Positions 42,120 to 42,878 of a stretch of DNA of 42,878 nt are shown here, one piece after another. This stretch comes from Acidimicrobiales bacterium. Its GTDB lineage: Bacteria; Actinomycetota; Acidimicrobiia; Acidimicrobiales; VFJN01. Position 1 is the first letter of the stretch, and each line of letters begins with the position of its first letter. The notes under the pieces were generated by a model that was not told where the DNA came from, did not search any database, and saw nothing but the letters and a program-made list of their open reading frames with translations. The DNA is taken from assembly GCA_035316325.1 (NCBI GenBank), contig DATHJB010000168.1, positions 1-42,878 of the forward strand. Direction: 5' to 3'. Made by a program: the position numbers and the translations under genes.

Positions 42120-42878
42120 CTACAGCCCGGGGAGGCGCCCCACGTGCAACGAGAACCGGGCGGTGAGCGCGTCGCCCGGGGGGACGAGGAAGCAGGTGCC
42201 GTCGACCAGGGCGTTCACGGGTGCGGTCATCGGCTCCAGGCACACGAAGTCGCTGCCCTCGGGGGCGAAGACCTGGGCGTACGGGTAGCCCTCGTCGAGG
42301 GTGAGCGTGACGCTCCGGCCCTCGCCGGTGAAGCCCAGCGCGGCCCCGTGGTCGCCCACCTCGTAGTGGTCGTCGAAGGTGCTGTCGCCCAGCGGCTCGT
42401 CCTCGGCCGGCTCGTCGTCGACGTCGCCGGTCGGCAGGTACCGGGCGTCGAGCTGCAGGTGGCGACGGGCCGGCAGCCGCAGGCGCGCGGTGCGGTGCAG
42501 GCGGAGGTAGGGGTGGTAGCCGAACGACACCGGAACCCGCCGGTCGCCGGTCGCCTCCAGGGTCGTCGCCAGCCCGAGCGTCGCGCCGTCGACGGTCACG
42601 TCGATCGTCAGCCGGTGGGGGAACGGGAACGACGCGAGCAGGTCGTCGTGGGCGGCGAAGTCGAAGGTCGCGGTCAGCCGCGCCGGCTCGTGCCGGACGA
42701 CCTCCCACTCCGGCCGGTGCATCAGCGTGCCGTGGATCGGCAGCCCGTTCGGGTCGGTGGGCAGGTCGAGCCGCTCCAGGTCGACGACGACGCCGTCGAC
42801 CGCGTACCGCCGGTCGCCCAGCCGGTTCGCCCACGGTGCCAGGAACGGCAGCCCTTCCGGTCCGAGGAGCTCCTCGCC
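42120..42878 (-). CDS. Aldose 1-epimerase family protein, 5' end outside the window
   Basis: At least 252 residues in frame to the window edge; the N-terminus is missing. The visible part begins EELLGPEGLPFLAPWANRLG and continues GLPIHGTL, SFGYHPYLRLH and CLEPMTAPVNAL. These supply the sugar-binding Asn-Arg, the two catalytic-site histidines and the catalytic glutamate expected for galactose mutarotase-like enzymes. The role is interconversion of alpha and beta anomers of a hexose. It is upstream of the GH15 gene on the same strand. The ATG at 42722 is internal, since conserved family sequence continues upstream of it. Confidence 0.9.
   Translation of the reverse strand, partial: GEELLGPEGLPFLAPWANRLGDRRYAVDGVVVDLERLDLPTDPNGLPIHGTLMHRPEWEVVRHEPARLTATFDFAAHDDLLASFPFPHRLTIDVTVDGATLGLATTLEATGDRRVPVSFGYHPYLRLHRTARLRLPARRHLQLDARYLPTGDVDDEPAEDEPLGDSTFDDHYEVGDHGAALGFTGEGRSVTLTLDEGYPYAQVFAPEGSDFVCLEPMTAPVNALVDGTCFLVPPGDALTARFSLHVGRLPGL

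Overview
The window is a gene-dense, very GC-rich bacterial chromosome segment with short intergenic gaps and many GTG starts. Gene content points to Actinomycetota: a mycothiol-type TIGR03086 protein, DUF1707, DUF2207 and septum-formation-domain proteins, a class F sortase, and TANNNT -10 boxes placed 6-8 bases before start codons. The split B12/radical-SAM pair beside RNase E, L21, L27, Obg and ProB suggests the class Acidimicrobiia, but that placement is inference. No transposase, integrase, phage gene, CRISPR array, tRNA or rRNA was seen.

Region 1 (1-9.5 kb, + strand) is a core information-processing block: two small membrane-associated ORFs, the TIGR03960/TIGR03936 radical SAM pair, RNase E/G, a DUF1707 protein, rplU, rpmA, obg, proB and a NUDIX hydrolase. 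obg has no canonical start codon in the right place; an ACG behind a good ribosome binding site is the best candidate.

Region 2 (9.5-25.2 kb) lies between proB and proA, which are often adjacent in other bacteria. It holds pspA, an MFS transporter, a coiled-coil membrane protein overlapping murJ, and a sugar-type ABC importer operon with one ATPase, two permeases and three paralogous binding lipoproteins. After a long hairpin there is an opposing operon: a GNAT acetyltransferase, a membrane-anchored binding-protein-like protein, and a lipoprotein that fuses a binding-protein domain to a von Willebrand A domain.

Region 3 (25.2-31.3 kb) has proA, a TIGR03086 protein divergent from an AraC-type regulator, a MoxR ATPase/CoxE-like vWA pair behind a clear promoter, and a DUF4190/septum-formation membrane protein. 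A 471-base gap with three strong hairpins and a repeated CCCCGGGG motif follows.

Region 4 (31.7-39.1 kb, + strand) looks like a cell-surface module: an atypical membrane GT2 glycosyltransferase with a signal-peptide-like start, a GT-C membrane glycosyltransferase, a secreted DUF4397 protein, a class F sortase, an NTF2/SnoaL-like protein and a DUF2207 membrane protein. Region 5 (39.1 kb to the end, - strand) has a cytochrome P450, a GH15 glucoamylase/trehalase-like enzyme and a 5'-truncated aldose 1-epimerase.

The best candidates for something undescribed are the paired binding-protein/vWA lipoproteins, the three-receptor ABC operon, the conserved but uncharacterised radical SAM pair, and the near-cognate start codons.
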